DNA from: Janthinobacterium sp. CG3
GTDB taxonomy: Bacteria > Pseudomonadota > Gammaproteobacteria > Burkholderiales > Burkholderiaceae_D
Assembly (NCBI RefSeq): GCF_000344615.1
Contig: NZ_KB467824.1
Location: 2,661,963 to 2,725,962, forward strand
Reading direction: 5' to 3'
DNA length: 64,000 nt
This document shows, in pieces, positions 29,331 to 38,894 of the stretch. Under the pieces are notes generated by a model. That model made no database searches, was not told the origin of the DNA, and worked only from the letters and a program-made list of their open reading frames with translations. A program made the translations under genes and the position numbers. The first letter of the stretch is position 1. Each line of letters begins with the position of its first letter.

Positions 29331-29396
29331 CGGCGACGCATCAGAGACGGGGTCTGCCCTCGGCTCTTGGCCTGGGCTTGAATGTCCGCGTCGCCG
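29331..29396. repeat. Dispersed intergenic palindromic repeat, copy D
   Basis: A 66-bp element bounded by a perfect 9-bp inverted repeat CGGCGACGC (29331-29339) and GCGTCGCCG (29388-29396). Read on the minus strand its interior is GGCCAAGAGCCGAGGGCAGA, the same core as copies A and B. It sits 8 bp after gcdH. Confidence 0.65.
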
Positions 29397-29481
29397 GCCC
29401 GCCCACTTACCCCGCCACCCGCCCGGGCCAGCACACTCGTGCGATACTGCGCCAGGCATCATTGACGGTAGAGGAGCAACC

Positions 29482-31362
29482 ATGGCAGTGCGTAGTTGGA
29501 CCCGCGGTTGGACCGGCGCGCTGCTGGCGGCCGGTTCCCTGGTCGCGCTGGTCCTGCTCACCTATTGGTACGTCAAGGGCCGCCAACTGGAGCGGCTGCA
29601 CGGCGCCCTGTCCTCGCGCGCCGAGCTGTACGCCGCCACCGTCGGCGGCGCCCTCGACAAGTACGAATTCCTGCCGCTGGCCATCGCCCAAAGCGAGGAA
29701 GTGGCCGGCCTGCTGGAACAAGCCAGCCCGCAGCGGGTGGCCCGCGCCAACGCGTATTTGGCCGACATCAACCGCCGCGCCGGCGCCTTCGCCGTGTACG
29801 TGCTCGACCTGAACGGCACCACGCTGGCCGCCAGCAACTGGCAAGACCGCGTCTCCTACGTCGGCCAGAACTACGGCTTCCGCCCCTACTTCAAGCAAGC
29901 GGCGGCCGGCGGCATCGGCCGCTTCTACGGCATCGGCGCGTCCACCTTCGAGGCCGGCTATTTCATCTCCCAGCCGATCCGCCGCGGCGGGCGCATCATC
30001 GGCGTCGCCGCCACCAAGGTCAACCTGGACTGGATCGAGCGTTCCTGGCGCGTGCCCGGCGCCACCGAGCAGATCTGGGTCAGGGACGCCAACGGCGTCA
30101 TCATCCTGTCGTCGATACAGTCCTTCAAATTCCAGACGCTGGCGCCGCTGTCGCAGGCCGCCCAGGCCGGCATCCGCGCGCAACGCCAGTTCCTGCAGGA
30201 AAGCCTGCCGATTCTGCCGCACAAGGTGTTGCAGCGCTTCGCCGACGGCGCCATCCACCTGTCGCTCGAGCGCGGCCGCGGCGGCCCGGGCGCGGCGGCC
30301 GGCGGCGCCGAACACCTGGCCGTCGGGCGCCACCTGGCGCCGCTGGAATGGCAGATCACGGTGCTGGCCGAACTCGACCAGGTGCGCGCGGCGGCCCGCA
30401 ACGCCGCCATCGCCGCCGGCCTGGGCTGGGCCTTGCTGCTGCTGGCGGCGCTGTACGCGCGCCAGCGCCGGCGCCGCATCGACGAGCGCCTGAACGCCCA
30501 GCAGGCGCTGACAAGCGCCTACGCCGAGCTGGAGATCAAGGTGGCGCAGCGCACCGGCGACCTGCTCGACGCCAACCTGCGCCTGCAAGCCGAGGTGGCC
30601 GAGCGCGAACGCGCCGAACAAACGCTGCGCGAAGCCCAGGCCGAACTGGTCCAGAGCGGCAAGCTGGCGGCGATCGGCCAGATGGCGGCCGGCGTCACGC
30701 ACGAATTGAACCAGCCGCTGGCGGCGCTGCAAACTTTTTCCGACAACGCCAAGGTGTTCATCGCGCGCGGACGCACCGAGGACGCGCTCGACAACCTGTC
30801 GACGATTTCCGACCTGGTCACGCGGCTCGGCTACATCACCTCGCAGTTGAAGGGATTCGCGCGGCGCGCCGACGACGCCAGGAAACCGGTCAGCGTGCGC
30901 CAGGCCTTCGCCCAGACCATGCTGCAAATCCGCACCCGGCGCGGCTCCGAACGGCTGGTGCTGAGCGAAACCTGGCCGGCGCAGGAGCTGGTGGTGCTGT
31001 GCAACGCGATCGGCCTGGAACAGGTGCTGTCGAACCTGATTTCAAACGCCATGGACGCGGTGCCGCTGGCGCGCCAGGCGCACATCGCGATTGCCGTGCG
31101 GCGCGACGGCGCGCTGGCGGTGATCGAGGTCAGCGACAACGGCCCCGGCATCCCGGAGGCGAACCTCGACAAAATCTTCGACCCCTTCTACACCACCAAG
31201 GAACACGGCCTCGGGCTGGGCCTGTCGATCAGCGCCGGCATCCTGCGCGCCGCCGGCAGTTCCCTCACCGTGCGCAACCGCGGCTTCGCCGAGGGCGGCG
31301 GCGCGCAGTTCACCATTACACTGACATGCCACGACGCGCATAAAGGAACACCGGATGCATGA
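29482..31362 (+). CDS. dctB: DctB-type sensor histidine kinase
   Basis: A 626-residue membrane kinase. A first helix (about 10-28, GALLAAGSLVALVLLTYWYV) and a second (about 305-325, IAAGLGWALLLLAALYA) flank a periplasmic double-Cache region containing NYGFRPYFKQA and FEAGYFISQPI. A coiled coil leads to the phosphorylated His407 in QMAAGVTHELNQPLAALQTF, then N box LSNLISNAMDAV, DNGPGI and FYTTKEHGLGLGLSISAG. This is the DctB architecture, which senses C4-dicarboxylates such as succinate. It overlaps the regulator gene by 8 bp. The usual target dctA is not in the window, so a related dicarboxylate is possible. Confidence 0.85.
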   Translation: MAVRSWTRGWTGALLAAGSLVALVLLTYWYVKGRQLERLHGALSSRAELYAATVGGALDKYEFLPLAIAQSEEVAGLLEQASPQRVARANAYLADINRRAGAFAVYVLDLNGTTLAASNWQDRVSYVGQNYGFRPYFKQAAAGGIGRFYGIGASTFEAGYFISQPIRRGGRIIGVAATKVNLDWIERSWRVPGATEQIWVRDANGVIILSSIQSFKFQTLAPLSQAAQAGIRAQRQFLQESLPILPHKVLQRFADGAIHLSLERGRGGPGAAAGGAEHLAVGRHLAPLEWQITVLAELDQVRAAARNAAIAAGLGWALLLLAALYARQRRRRIDERLNAQQALTSAYAELEIKVAQRTGDLLDANLRLQAEVAERERAEQTLREAQAELVQSGKLAAIGQMAAGVTHELNQPLAALQTFSDNAKVFIARGRTEDALDNLSTISDLVTRLGYITSQLKGFARRADDARKPVSVRQAFAQTMLQIRTRRGSERLVLSETWPAQELVVLCNAIGLEQVLSNLISNAMDAVPLARQAHIAIAVRRDGALAVIEVSDNGPGIPEANLDKIFDPFYTTKEHGLGLGLSISAGILRAAGSSLTVRNRGFAEGGGAQFTITLTCHDAHKGTPDA

Positions 31363-32704
31363 AAATACTTTCGAAGGTATGCAAGTGCTGTTCATCGAGG
31401 ACGACGCCGTCGTGCGCAAGGGCGCGCGCCAGGCGCTGGAGCTGGCCGGCCTGAACGTGATCGCCTGCGCCACCGCCGAGGAGGCGCTGGCGCACCTGTC
31501 GCCGGAGTTCGCCGGCATCGTCCTGAGCGACATCAAGCTGCCCGGCATCGACGGCCTGCAACTGCTCGACATCGCCATCGCCCAGGACGCGCACCTGCCG
31601 GTGATCCTGGTGACCGGCCACGGCGACGTCTCGATGGCGGTCGGGGCGATGCGACGCGGCGCCTACGACTTCATCGAAAAACCGTTTACCGCCGACCTGC
31701 TGGTGGAAGTGTGCCGGCGCGCGCTCGACAAGCGCCACCTGGTGCTGGAGAACATGAACCTGCGCCGCCTGCTGGAAAAGCGCGAGGGCATCGAGTCGCG
31801 CATTGTCGGGCGCAGCGCCGCCATGGCCAAAGTGCGCCAGCTGGTGCTGAACCTGGCGCCGAAGTCGGCCGACATCATCATCCTCGGCGAGACCGGCACC
31901 GGCAAGGAACTGGTGGCGCGCTGCCTGCACGACTTCAGCGACCGGCGCGACCACCCGTTCGTGGCGATCAACTGCGGCGCGCTGCCGGAGTCGATCTTCG
32001 AATCGGAACTGTTCGGCCACGAGGAAGGCGCCTTCACCGGCGCCCAGCGCCAGCGCATCGGCAAGATTGAATACGCCAACGGCGGCACCCTCTTCCTCGA
32101 CGAGATCGAGAGCATGCCCTTGGCGCTGCAGGTGAAGCTGCTACGCGTGCTGCAAGAGCGCCAGGTCGAGCGGCTCGGCTCCAACAAGCTGATCTCGGTG
32201 AATTTCCGCGTCATCGCCGCCGCCAAGGAAGACTTGAACCTGCTGGCCGAACAGGGCAAATTCCGCGCCGACCTGTACTACCGGCTCAACGTCGCCAGCC
32301 TGACGCTGCCGGCGCTGCGCAGCCGGCGCGAGGACATTCCGCTACTGTTTGAATTTTTCGTGCTGCAGGCGGCGCTGCGCTACGGCCAGCCGGCCGCGCT
32401 GGTCAGCAGCGAGCTGCTGTCGTCGCTAATGGCGCAGCGCTGGTCCGGCAACGTGCGCGAGCTGCACAACATCGCCGACCGCTTCGTGCTCGGGCTGCTC
32501 GACGACACGCTGGCGCCGTCCGGCGCGCGCCGCGAAGCCTCGCTGGCCGAGCAGGTCGACGCCTTCGAACGCGCCATCATCGAGGACGCGCTGCGCCGCC
32601 ACGGCGGCAACATCGTCGCCGCCGCCGACAACCTGAACATCCCGAAAAAGACGCTGTACGACAAGCTCAAACGCTTCGACATCTCGACCGGACAGTTTCG
32701 CTGA
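31355..32704 (+). CDS. dctD: DctD-type sigma-54-dependent response regulator
   Basis: A 449-residue NtrC-family activator. The receiver has phospho-acceptor Asp59 in VLSDIKLPGIDG. The AAA+ domain shows Walker A GETGTGKE (about 179-186), the sigma-54 contact GAFTGA (about 225-230), Walker B LFLDEIE and the arginine region RFRADLYYRLN. A Fis-type helix-turn-helix ends the protein (HGGNIVAAADNLNIPKKTLY). It is expected to be phosphorylated by the overlapping DctB and to activate a sigma-54 promoter; none of the neighbouring genes has an obvious GG-N10-GC element. Confidence 0.9.
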   Translation: MHENTFEGMQVLFIEDDAVVRKGARQALELAGLNVIACATAEEALAHLSPEFAGIVLSDIKLPGIDGLQLLDIAIAQDAHLPVILVTGHGDVSMAVGAMRRGAYDFIEKPFTADLLVEVCRRALDKRHLVLENMNLRRLLEKREGIESRIVGRSAAMAKVRQLVLNLAPKSADIIILGETGTGKELVARCLHDFSDRRDHPFVAINCGALPESIFESELFGHEEGAFTGAQRQRIGKIEYANGGTLFLDEIESMPLALQVKLLRVLQERQVERLGSNKLISVNFRVIAAAKEDLNLLAEQGKFRADLYYRLNVASLTLPALRSRREDIPLLFEFFVLQAALRYGQPAALVSSELLSSLMAQRWSGNVRELHNIADRFVLGLLDDTLAPSGARREASLAEQVDAFERAIIEDALRRHGGNIVAAADNLNIPKKTLYDKLKRFDISTGQFR

Positions 32705-32732
32705 GCGGCGAGAAGACCGGCGAAACAGATCG

Positions 32733-32860
32733 GTGTAAGCGTACGGTGGCCAACAGCGAACGTTAGCCTACGGTTTTCCGGCTGTTTTCGGAGGCAATGC
32801 TTACACACGGGCCGCCGCCGGCGCCAGTCGGGTTACGCGCGCAATGCGCGCCAACCCGAC
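32733..32860. repeat. Structured intergenic region with inverted repeats
   Basis: An outer inverted repeat GTGTAAGC (32733-32740)/GCTTACAC (32799-32806) is followed by a strong hairpin, GTCGGGTT-AC-GCGCGC-AAT-GCGCGC with C-AACCCGAC (32827-32860). The second hairpin has a sister copy at 56973-57002. It lies between convergent genes and could stop transcription from both sides. Confidence 0.6.
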
Positions 32861-32887
32861 CGACGAAGCCTTATGTTGGGTTGGCGG

Positions 32888-34948
32888 CTATTTCTTCAGG
32901 TAGCTGTCCAGCCAGCCCATCACGGTGTGGTGCCACAACACCGAGTTGGCCGGTTTCAGCACCCAATGGTTCTCGTCCGGGAACACCAGCAACTTGCTTT
33001 CCACGCCCTGGCGCTGCAGCGCGGTGAAGGTGCCCAGGCTCTGCGTCGTCGGAATGCGGAAATCCAGCTCGCCCTGGATCACCAGCATCGGTGTTTTCCA
33101 TTTGGTGACGTGGTTGACCGGGTTGAACTGCTCGTGCTTCTCCGGCGCGGCGTAGTAGGCGCCGCCGTTTTCCCACTCGTTGAACCACAATTCCTCGGTC
33201 GAGTAGTACATCGCGCGGTTGTCGAACACGCCGTCGTGGTTGACGATGCAGCGGAAGCCGTCGGCCCAGTTACCCTCGATCCAGTTCATCATATAGCCGC
33301 CGTACGAGGCGCCCAGCGCACAACTGCGCTCGCGGTCCAGCCACGGGAATTTCTTGACCGCCGCCTCCATCCCCTTCTTCAAGTCCTCCAGCGGCGCGCC
33401 GCCCCAGTCGCCGCTGATCGAGTCGGTGAACGCCTGGCCGTAGCCGGTCGAACCATGGAAGTCGATGAACACGGTGGCGTAGCCCGAGCCGGCGTACACC
33501 TGCGGATTCCAGCGGTAGCTCCAGCCGTTGCCGAAGCTGCCCTGCGGCCCGCCGTGCACCAGGAAGGCCAGCGGATACTTCTGGTCGGGCTTGGCGTCCC
33601 ACGGTTTCATTACATGGCCGTAAACCGTCTCGCCCTTGGCACCGACGAAGGAAAACTGCTCGTACTCGCCGAAGCGCACGTCGGCCAGCGCCGCCGCGTT
33701 CTGCTGCGTCAGTTGCACCATCTTGTCGGCGCCGGCGCCGAGCTTGAGCTTGAACAGCTGCGCGCCGGAGGCCAGGTTGGCCTGGGTCAGCACCAGCGTG
33801 TCGCCCTGCACGTCGAAGGCGCCGACCGAGCCCTTGCCGCTGACCGGCGCGACCTTGCCGCTGCGCGCGTCCATGGAGAACAGGCGGTGCTGGCCGACGT
33901 CGTCGGCCAGCACCAGCAGCGCCTTGCCGTCCGGGGTCCAGCGGAAGTCGGCGATGGAGCGGTCCCAGTCGTCGGCCAGCGTGCGCTTCTTGCCGCTGGC
34001 GACATCCAGCAAGACCATGTGGAAGCGGTCGGCTTCGAAGCCGGGCCGGGTCATCGCCAGGTAGGCCAGCGTGCGCCCGTCCGGCGAGAAAATGGGCTTG
34101 CTGTCCCAGGCCGGATTCTCGGCGCTCAGGTTGCGCGGCGCCTTGCCGCCGGCGGCCGGCACTTCATACAGGTCGAAATTGGTCGACCACGATTCCGACT
34201 TGCCGGCGATGCGCACCGAGAACACGATGCTCTTGCCGTCCGGGCTGAAGCGGTATTCCTCGTGGTCGCCGAAGGGTTTGGACGGCACGTCGCCGTCGAG
34301 CGTGCCGCTCAGGCTGACCGGCGCCGCGCCCAGGCGGCCGGCGCCGTCCAGCGGCGCCGAATACAGCGTCGAACGGCGGCCGTCGTCCCAGGCGTCCCAG
34401 TGGCGCACGAACAGCTTGTCGTAGACGCGGCCGCTGGCCTTGGTCTTCGCCTGCGCGTCCAGCCGCGTCTTAGTGCACGCCAGGTCGGCGCAGTCGGGGA
34501 AGGCGCCCATGCTCAGCGCCAGCCGGTCGCCCTGCGGCGACAGACGGAAGTTGTCGACGTCCAGCGGCAGGTCGCTGACCTTGGCCGCCTCGCCGCCGCC
34601 CAGCGGCAGGCGCCACACCTGCGACGAGCCGGAGCGCGCCGACAGGAAGTAGATGGCGTCGCCGGCCGGTGACCATTCCGGGTCGGTGCTGCTGGCGTCG
34701 CTGCCGGTGAGCTGGCGCGGCAGCGGCTTGGCGGCGCGCAGGTCGATCATCCACAACTGCGTGTTGCCGCGGTTTTTCTCCATATCCGTCGAGCGCACCG
34801 AATACACCACGCGCGAAGCGTCCGGCGACAGCACCGGACTACCGACCCGCTCCATCTTGACCAGGTCTTCAACCGTGAAACCGCGCGGCGCGGCAAGCGC
34901 ACCGGTGCTCGCCATGGCGGCACCGAGTAGCAGCAAACGTACATTCAT
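32888..34948 (-). CDS. Secreted S9 family prolyl-oligopeptidase-like peptidase
   Basis: A 686-residue exported peptidase. The signal peptide MNVRLLLLGAAMASTGALAA is cut before PRGFTVEDL. An N-terminal beta-propeller of TolB-like WSPAGD, FSPDGK and WTPDGK repeats (about 30-400) precedes an alpha/beta hydrolase domain. The nucleophile is in GASYGGYMMNW (near residue 547), the aspartate in QGELDFRIP and the histidine in FPDENHWVL, as in dipeptidyl or acylaminoacyl peptidases. The ATG at 34948 with GGAGAAGAACGA before it gives a normal signal peptide; 25 extra codons upstream do not. It is single and convergent with dctD. Confidence 0.9.
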   Translation of the reverse strand: MNVRLLLLGAAMASTGALAAPRGFTVEDLVKMERVGSPVLSPDASRVVYSVRSTDMEKNRGNTQLWMIDLRAAKPLPRQLTGSDASSTDPEWSPAGDAIYFLSARSGSSQVWRLPLGGGEAAKVSDLPLDVDNFRLSPQGDRLALSMGAFPDCADLACTKTRLDAQAKTKASGRVYDKLFVRHWDAWDDGRRSTLYSAPLDGAGRLGAAPVSLSGTLDGDVPSKPFGDHEEYRFSPDGKSIVFSVRIAGKSESWSTNFDLYEVPAAGGKAPRNLSAENPAWDSKPIFSPDGRTLAYLAMTRPGFEADRFHMVLLDVASGKKRTLADDWDRSIADFRWTPDGKALLVLADDVGQHRLFSMDARSGKVAPVSGKGSVGAFDVQGDTLVLTQANLASGAQLFKLKLGAGADKMVQLTQQNAAALADVRFGEYEQFSFVGAKGETVYGHVMKPWDAKPDQKYPLAFLVHGGPQGSFGNGWSYRWNPQVYAGSGYATVFIDFHGSTGYGQAFTDSISGDWGGAPLEDLKKGMEAAVKKFPWLDRERSCALGASYGGYMMNWIEGNWADGFRCIVNHDGVFDNRAMYYSTEELWFNEWENGGAYYAAPEKHEQFNPVNHVTKWKTPMLVIQGELDFRIPTTQSLGTFTALQRQGVESKLLVFPDENHWVLKPANSVLWHHTVMGWLDSYLKK

Positions 34949-35160
34949 TCGTTCTTCTCCGATGTGTAGATAAAAGTGTCGGCGAGGCTCTGCATCAGGC
35001 GCCGCCGACGTGCATGATACCAAGCTTGGCGAGACTGCAACACGGCGACTTCATTTCAGAAATATTGTTAAACTAAAAATACCGTGATCGACGCGCAACG
35101 TTCGCTGGCGCCCCAACTAGAACCGAACAATGACAACCACCTCTGGAACACGCAAACAGC

Positions 35161-37992
35161 ATGGGTAACCGGACCTTCCTCTACACCACCGACAAACTGC
35201 CAACCGCACGCGACAGCGGGGAAGCGGCCCCCACCATCTGCCATGAGGTCGGCAGCGGCAACAACTTCCTACCGCCGCTGTGGCGCGTGTTGTTCAGCAC
35301 CGCGGCGAGCGGGCCGGCGCAGGATTTCCAGCAGGTTTTCCTACCCTCCGTCTGCGGCGGCATTTACGCCGAGCGCACCCTGGCGGAACAGCGCCTGTTC
35401 ACCCTGCTCGACTTCGTCGGCCAGCATCCGATGCTGCCCGACGCGGCGGACTTCCAGCGCAAAACCGAGGGACTGCGGCAATACCTGGCCACGCTGTCGG
35501 GCCTGGCCTACAGCGCCGACCTGAACGAATACTTCATGATGGTCGGCGACGAGCTGTCCGAGGACGCCCAGCTGGAATCGTTCATGCGCCAATGCGCCAA
35601 AACCTGGCAACAGGCCGAGCAGACGATGCGGCAGGACGATTACCGCGGCATTGAACGGCTATATAACATCGATCCGCGCGACGCGGCGAACAGCCTCGGC
35701 TTCGCCTGCTGGTCGCACGACTACTTCCACGCCTACAGCGACGCCAAGGTCGACGCGACGTTCGGCGAATACCGCGCGGGCCAGGGACGGTCGCAAGACG
35801 CGGCCGATGGCGCCGACCACCTCGACTACGTCGGCCACGACTTATACAGCTACAACGAAAACGGCATGGTCGGCCTGTGCCGGCACGATGGCACGCCGGT
35901 GCTGCCCGCCGAATACGACGACATCAGCGCGTTCGACTACGAGATTGACGTCGCCGGCCTGTGCCAAAACGATCTGTGGGGCATCTACGACGCCAACGGG
36001 AAGGTCGTGCTGGCGCCGGTGCTCGACGAACTCTACGAATTCCAGGAGCGCGTGGCGCTGGCCAGGCTGGACGGGCGCTACGGCTATCTGGACAGCAAGG
36101 GCCGCTGGCTGGTGCGGCCGCGCTACGACGACGCCTTCAACTTTAGCGCCGGCCTCGCCGCCGTGGTGCTGGGCGGCCTGACCGGCTACGTCAACCAACT
36201 CGGCTGCGAAGTGATCGCGCCGCAGTTCCTGGACGACAGCGGCAGCTTTCTGCCGCAAGGCCAGGCGATGGTGCAAACGGCGCAAGGCTACGGCGTCATC
36301 GACCGCGTCGGCGCCTTCGTCATCCCGGCAACCTACTCCGCCGTCGAGTGGGACGAAGACCTCGTTGCCTGGTTGGCGACGGGCGACGACGGCCACCGCG
36401 CCGTATTCTTCGGCGACGGCCGGCCGTGGTTCTCGGGCGCCTACGAGGACATCGACTGCCTGGTCCTCGAATACGACGCGCTGGTCCGGCAAAACGGCCT
36501 GTTCGGCACCGTCCGCCGCGATGGCAGCGCCGGCATCCCGGTCCGCTACGACGACATTGAATTGCTGCTGCCGCCAGAGGAAAGCGAAGCGGGCATCGCG
36601 CCGGCCCTGTATGCGGTCACCAGCAGCGACGGACTGACCGGGGCCTGCCTGGCCAATGGCGAGCTGTGCGCACCCCTTGAATTTTGCAGCGTCGACTACC
36701 TGCCCTTCACCTCCGACGTGCTGGAACCTCCGCTCGATTCCCTCACCGGACTGCCGCAACTGCTTCTGGTCGGGCGCGAGCAGCAAGGCCTGGGCGTGTG
36801 GTCGATCGACCGGCAAGAGCAGATTCTGCCCTGCGAATACGCCGTGGCGCAACCGTTCCGCTTCCAGCAACAACAGGTGGCGCTGCTGGCCCATGCGCCG
36901 GAACGCGGCTACGTCATCGCCGACGCCGCGGGCAAGCTGCTCAGCGCTCAGCCCTACGACTGGATCGACCAGGAGGCCTATCAGGGGGCGCAGCCGTGGC
37001 ACCTGCACGCAATTGCGCGCGGCATCGGCATCGACTGGTCGGAAGGCCGGCCTATCCTCGGCTGGCGCGAGCACCAGGGATGGCGGCTGTACCCGGACGG
37101 GCGCGAAGAGTCCGAACTGATCTACCAACTACGGCGCGCCTTCGACGAGAGCAAGGCGCCGGCCATCGTGCCGCACTCCGTGCTCAAGGGACTGCTCAAC
37201 ATCGTGCGGCGCAAAAAAACCCACGTGCTCCCCGGCGCCACCGACCCCGACGCCTGCAAAATCGTCGGCGACATCTACACCCACGGCCAGGGCGTCGGCA
37301 TCGACATGGCCAAGGCGTGCACCTTCTACGCCACCGCGGCGGCGGGCGGCAACGAGGAGGCGCAATACCTGTACGGCTACTATCTGATGGAGGGGCACGG
37401 CTGCGAAGCGGACGCGGTCGCGGCCCGGCTGCAATTCGAACCCCTGGTCCCGGGCAACAAGAAGGCCCTCAATGCCTTGGGCAACCTGTATGAATACTAT
37501 CTGGGCGACGAAGTCGACACCGCGCGCGCCCGCGCCATGTACATCGCGGCGGCCGAAGGCGGCGAATCCGGCCTGGCGCAGGCGCAAACCAACGCCGGCA
37601 ATTGCTGGCGCCATGGCATCGGCGGGCCGGTGGATAAAAACATCGCCCTCGAATACTACGAGCTGGCGGCCGAGGCCACCGCCAGCCGCGAAGGCAATTC
37701 GGACGCCTGCCACTCCGCCGCCGAGTTGTATGGCGAACAAGCGGCGGCGGCGCACGCGGCCAACCAGCCGAAGGAACACAAACGCGCGCTGCAACGGGCC
37801 ATCTATTTCTATAAATTGTTGCTGGGGAGTGGGCTCGACGAGGGCCACATCGGCCTGGCCCGTTGCTTCCTCGGCCAATACGGCGGCGCGAGCAAGCCCG
37901 ACGCCGCAAGGAGCCATTTGCGCCAGGTCTGGCATTCGGGTCTCTACGCCGACGAAGCCCACGCGTTGTGGGAGCAGTATCAACTGGGCTGA
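35161..37992 (+). CDS. WG-repeat and Sel1-repeat protein
   Basis: A 943-residue protein without signal peptide. After a divergent N-terminal domain (1-220), about residues 220-640 contain WG-type repeats, for example NDLWGIYDANGKVVLAPVLD, GRYGYLDSKGRWLVRPRYDD and GLTGYVNQLGCEVIAPQFLD. About residues 690-930 are Sel1/TPR-like repeats (IVGDIYTHGQGVGIDMAKAC, YGYYLMEGHGCEADAVAARL, NAGNCWRHGIGGPVDKNIAL). Both repeat types mediate protein contacts, so it is probably a scaffold or a signalling protein. The start MGNRTFLYTTDKL has no strong ribosome site. A frameshifted DUF4166 gene follows by 21 bp and may be in the same transcript. Confidence 0.8.
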   Translation: MGNRTFLYTTDKLPTARDSGEAAPTICHEVGSGNNFLPPLWRVLFSTAASGPAQDFQQVFLPSVCGGIYAERTLAEQRLFTLLDFVGQHPMLPDAADFQRKTEGLRQYLATLSGLAYSADLNEYFMMVGDELSEDAQLESFMRQCAKTWQQAEQTMRQDDYRGIERLYNIDPRDAANSLGFACWSHDYFHAYSDAKVDATFGEYRAGQGRSQDAADGADHLDYVGHDLYSYNENGMVGLCRHDGTPVLPAEYDDISAFDYEIDVAGLCQNDLWGIYDANGKVVLAPVLDELYEFQERVALARLDGRYGYLDSKGRWLVRPRYDDAFNFSAGLAAVVLGGLTGYVNQLGCEVIAPQFLDDSGSFLPQGQAMVQTAQGYGVIDRVGAFVIPATYSAVEWDEDLVAWLATGDDGHRAVFFGDGRPWFSGAYEDIDCLVLEYDALVRQNGLFGTVRRDGSAGIPVRYDDIELLLPPEESEAGIAPALYAVTSSDGLTGACLANGELCAPLEFCSVDYLPFTSDVLEPPLDSLTGLPQLLLVGREQQGLGVWSIDRQEQILPCEYAVAQPFRFQQQQVALLAHAPERGYVIADAAGKLLSAQPYDWIDQEAYQGAQPWHLHAIARGIGIDWSEGRPILGWREHQGWRLYPDGREESELIYQLRRAFDESKAPAIVPHSVLKGLLNIVRRKKTHVLPGATDPDACKIVGDIYTHGQGVGIDMAKACTFYATAAAGGNEEAQYLYGYYLMEGHGCEADAVAARLQFEPLVPGNKKALNALGNLYEYYLGDEVDTARARAMYIAAAEGGESGLAQAQTNAGNCWRHGIGGPVDKNIALEYYELAAEATASREGNSDACHSAAELYGEQAAAAHAANQPKEHKRALQRAIYFYKLLLGSGLDEGHIGLARCFLGQYGGASKPDAARSHLRQVWHSGLYADEAHALWEQYQLG

Positions 37993-38013
37993 CAGCCCTC
38001 CGAAAGCTCTGCC

Positions 38014-38623
38014 ATGAATGGATCGGAACCGGTTTTCCAGCAAATACTCGGCGCCGAATGGGACAAGCTGGGCGAGGTCATACAGCGGCATTATTTCCTG
38101 CGCCCGTATTCAAACGACGCGGTCTGCATCAGCGGCACGATGAACGAGATCTACCACTCGCGCTTCGCCAAGCTGCTGATTCCGTTCGGGCTGTTGTTTG
38201 GCGCCGTGGTGCCCTACAACGCGAAGGAGGTGCCGGTCGACGTCGGCTACACGGCGTCGCCAAGCAACAAGAACATCTACTGGGACCGCGCCTTCCGCTT
38301 CACGGCGGGCAAGCTATTCCACTTCCGCTCGCACATGGAGCACCAGTCGGGCAACGACGTCATCGAGTTCGTCCGCTTCGGCGTGGGCATGCGCCTGAAG
38401 GTCAGCGCCGAGGGTGGCGCCATCGTCTTCCGCGACCACGGCTACATCTGGCGCATCTTCAACGTCGACCTGCCGATTCCGGTCGGGCTGCTTCGGCAAA
38501 GCCTACGTGGAAGAGCGGCCGGCGGGCGGTGACACCGTGCGCATGAAGATGGAATTGAAGCATCCGCTGTTCGGGCTGCTGTTCCGCTATCACGGCACCT
38601 TTGCTATTCCACCGGCGCCGTAA
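38014..38623 (+). pseudogene. DUF4166-family gene, frameshifted
   Basis: The first frame encodes MNGSEPVFQQILGAEWDKLG and continues to RDHGYIWRIFNVDLPIPVGL, then ends prematurely after LRQSLRGRAAGGR. The family's conserved C-terminus continues in the next frame: FGKAYVEERPAGGDTVRMKM and ELKHPLFGLLFRYHGTF, ending at 38623. One extra base near 38491-38494 (GGGCTGCTTCGGC, where GGGCTGTTCGGC would restore the frame) accounts for it. Either the gene is a recent pseudogene or the base is a sequencing error. DUF4166 proteins have no established function; they are often found near steroid or redox enzymes. Confidence 0.75.
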
Positions 38624-38894
38624 AGGCGACGCTCGCCGGCCATAGCCGAATGTTCGCAAACGCCCCAAAGCCGACATTAACGTCCCAAGCATTGGCATGT
38701 AAAGTGCGGAGCGACAGACGCGGGCAGGTAGGCCAAAAGGATTGTACCGCAGTCACTCCTAATCCGAATCAAGTGCCTTGGCGGCAGCGCCATAGATAGC
38801 TTATTGCTAAATAATATCGCTTTTGTTGCAAGAAAACCACCAAAAATTATGTTTGATAAATTTCTTTCCTAAAAGAAAAAAAATATGTATGATT
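38624..38894. other. Non-coding boundary of the retron island
   Basis: Base composition changes from G+C-rich to A+T-rich near 38780. No gene is visible. The stretch TTTCTT-TCCTAA-AAGAAA (38861-38878 region) forms a small hairpin just before the RNA candidate. Confidence 0.5.
38826..38853 (+). promoter_or_regulatory. Candidate promoter of the retron operon
   Basis: TTGCAA (38826-38831) and TATGTT (38848-38853) are spaced by 16 bp, giving a start near 38860, just before the structured RNA candidate. In A+T-rich DNA such matches arise easily, so this is tentative. Confidence 0.3.
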
